NCBI GenBank assembly: GCA_934553185.1
Contig: CAKTFF010000162.1
Span: forward strand, 1-5,734
Direction of reading: 5' to 3'
Source of the DNA: an uncultured Devosia sp.
GTDB taxonomy: Bacteria; Pseudomonadota; Alphaproteobacteria; Rhizobiales; Devosiaceae
DNA length: 5,734 nucleotides
Below are positions 4,915 to 5,734 of this stretch, one piece after another. The translations under genes and the position numbers were made by a program. Positions within the stretch are counted from its first letter, which is position 1, and each line of letters opens with the position of its first letter. The notes below the pieces were generated by a model. The model was not told the DNA's origin, ran no database searches, and saw only the letters and a list, made by a program, of their open reading frames with translations.

Positions 4915-5734
4915 TCAGTCAACACCGCCATCGCCATGGCCGCCATGCTTCTTTTTGCCCAGGGGGCGGGGCTCGTGTGGTTGGCCGGTGAGAAGGGTTT
5001 TCCAGCGGGCGGCCTGGGCGAGCACATTGGCTGGGGCGGTGCCGCCATAGGATTGACGGGCGCCGACGGAGGCTTCCACGGTCAAAACCTTGTGGATGCG
5101 CGAATCGATGCGCTCATCGACTGTTTTGAAGTCCTCAATGGTGAGGCCTTCAAGGCCGCAGTTCTTGTTTTCGGCCAGGGCGACGACCTGGCCGGTGATG
5201 TGGTGGGCGTCGCGGAAGGGGATGTTGAGTTCGCGCACCAGCCAGTCGGCAATGTCGGTGGCGGTGGAAAAGCCGGCCGAGGCCGAGGCGCGCATCCTCT
5301 CGCGATTGGCGACCATGTCGCCCACCATGCCGGTCATGGCCGCCAGTGACAGCGAGAGGGCATCGAGAGCGTCAAAGGCGACTTCCTTGTCCTCCTGCAT
5401 GTCCTTTGAATAAGCGAGCGGCAGGCCCTTCATCACCACGAGGAGCGAGGTCAGGGCACCGAGGATGCGCCCGATCTTGGCGCGCACCAGTTCGGCAGCG
5501 TCGGGATTGCGCTTTTGCGGCATGATGGAAGAGCCGGTCGTCCACCTGTCCGACAGCCGCACGAAGCCGAACTGCGCCGAGCTCCAGATCACCATTTCTT
5601 CGGCAAAGCGCGACAGGTGCATGGCGCAGATCGAGGCCGCGGCAAGGGTTTCAAGGATGAAATCGCGGTCCGACACGGCGTCGAGTGAATTGCTTGTGGG
5701 CCGGTCAAAGCCGAGCTTTTCTGCTGTCATGTGC
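4915..5734 (-). CDS. argH: Argininosuccinate lyase ArgH, C-terminal part (cut by window edge)
   Basis: This enzyme (EC 4.3.2.1) performs the last step of arginine biosynthesis, splitting argininosuccinate into arginine and fumarate in the cytoplasm. About 273 codons are visible, and the first 190 or so residues of a roughly 460-residue enzyme lie beyond position 5734. The fumarase/aspartase superfamily signature is plain, with [13 protein letters not shown] about 65-76 residues into the visible part and the catalytic serine in the GSS loop. Also typical are [13 protein letters not shown] near the left end of the protein fragment, [13 protein letters not shown], and the C-terminal [10 protein letters not shown] segment. 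The Met encoded at 5730 is internal: the frame is open to the edge with a His codon before it. After the normal end the protein carries a polar tail of about 24 residues containing [11 protein letters not shown]. The gene lies upstream of chaC and lysA on the same strand, separated by the repeat. Confidence 0.96.
   Translation of the reverse strand, partial: HMTAEKLGFDRPTSNSLDAVSDRDFILETLAAASICAMHLSRFAEEMVIWSSAQFGFVRLSDRWTTGSSIMPQKRNPDAAELVRAKIGRILGALTSLLVVMKGLPLAYSKDMQEDKEVAFDALDALSLSLAAMTGMVGDMVANRERMRASASAGFSTATDIADWLVRELNIPFRDAHHITGQVVALAENKNCGLEGLTIEDFKTVDERIDSRIHKVLTVEASVGARQSYGGTAPANVLAQAARWKTLLTGQPHEPRPLGKKKHGGHGDGGVD

Noticed and set aside
5728..5730. Treating the ATG at 5730 as the argH start
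   Set aside because: The signature motif lies far too close to it for a full enzyme, the frame stays open to the edge, and His-Met-Thr-Ala-Glu-Lys is internal ArgH sequence.

Overview
The window is a GC-rich (low-to-mid 60s percent by eye), densely coded stretch of an alphaproteobacterial chromosome. The proteins look most like those of Hyphomicrobiales (Rhizobiales), perhaps Devosiaceae. That placement is inferred from protein style, from the pairing of an MJ0042/DUF3426 protein with a CpdR-type receiver beside ftsE, and from rhizobial-looking intergenic mosaic repeats. There are no RNA genes, CRISPR arrays, transposases or phage genes. Seven protein genes are visible, two of them cut by the window edges.

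Left part (1-2565): ftsX (5' part only) and ftsE lie on the minus strand and overlap by 8 bases. They encode the FtsEX ABC-type complex of the divisome. A 160-base gap separates them from a divergent plus-strand pair. The first gene of that pair encodes a membrane protein with an N-terminal CxxC...CxxC zinc ribbon, one transmembrane helix and a DUF3426-like C-terminal domain, an architecture like Caulobacter ZitP. The second, overlapping by one base, encodes a stand-alone CpdR-like receiver. In Caulobacter, ZitP and CpdR both act at the cell pole, so the group reads as a division, polarity and cell-cycle cluster. The divergent gap holds a GAGTC site (GANTC, the CcrM methylation motif) joined directly to TTAAC.

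Right part (2569-5734): three minus-strand genes, argH (3' part), a chaC-family gamma-glutamylcyclotransferase and lysA, are read in that order. ArgH makes arginine and fumarate from argininosuccinate. LysA makes lysine from meso-diaminopimelate. ChaC-type enzymes release 5-oxoproline from glutathione. The chaC gene is bounded on both sides by intergenic mosaic repeats made of paired hairpins (3843-3960 and 4741-4892). These account for most of the non-coding DNA and create spurious upstream ATG extensions of both lysA and chaC.

The receiver gene and lysA converge with only 3 bases between their stop codons. Overall this is mainly an ordinary housekeeping region. The points most worth a second look are the zinc-ribbon/receiver pair beside ftsEX, the composite motif between them, and the chaC gene bracketed by repeats. 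I found no clear undescribed system.
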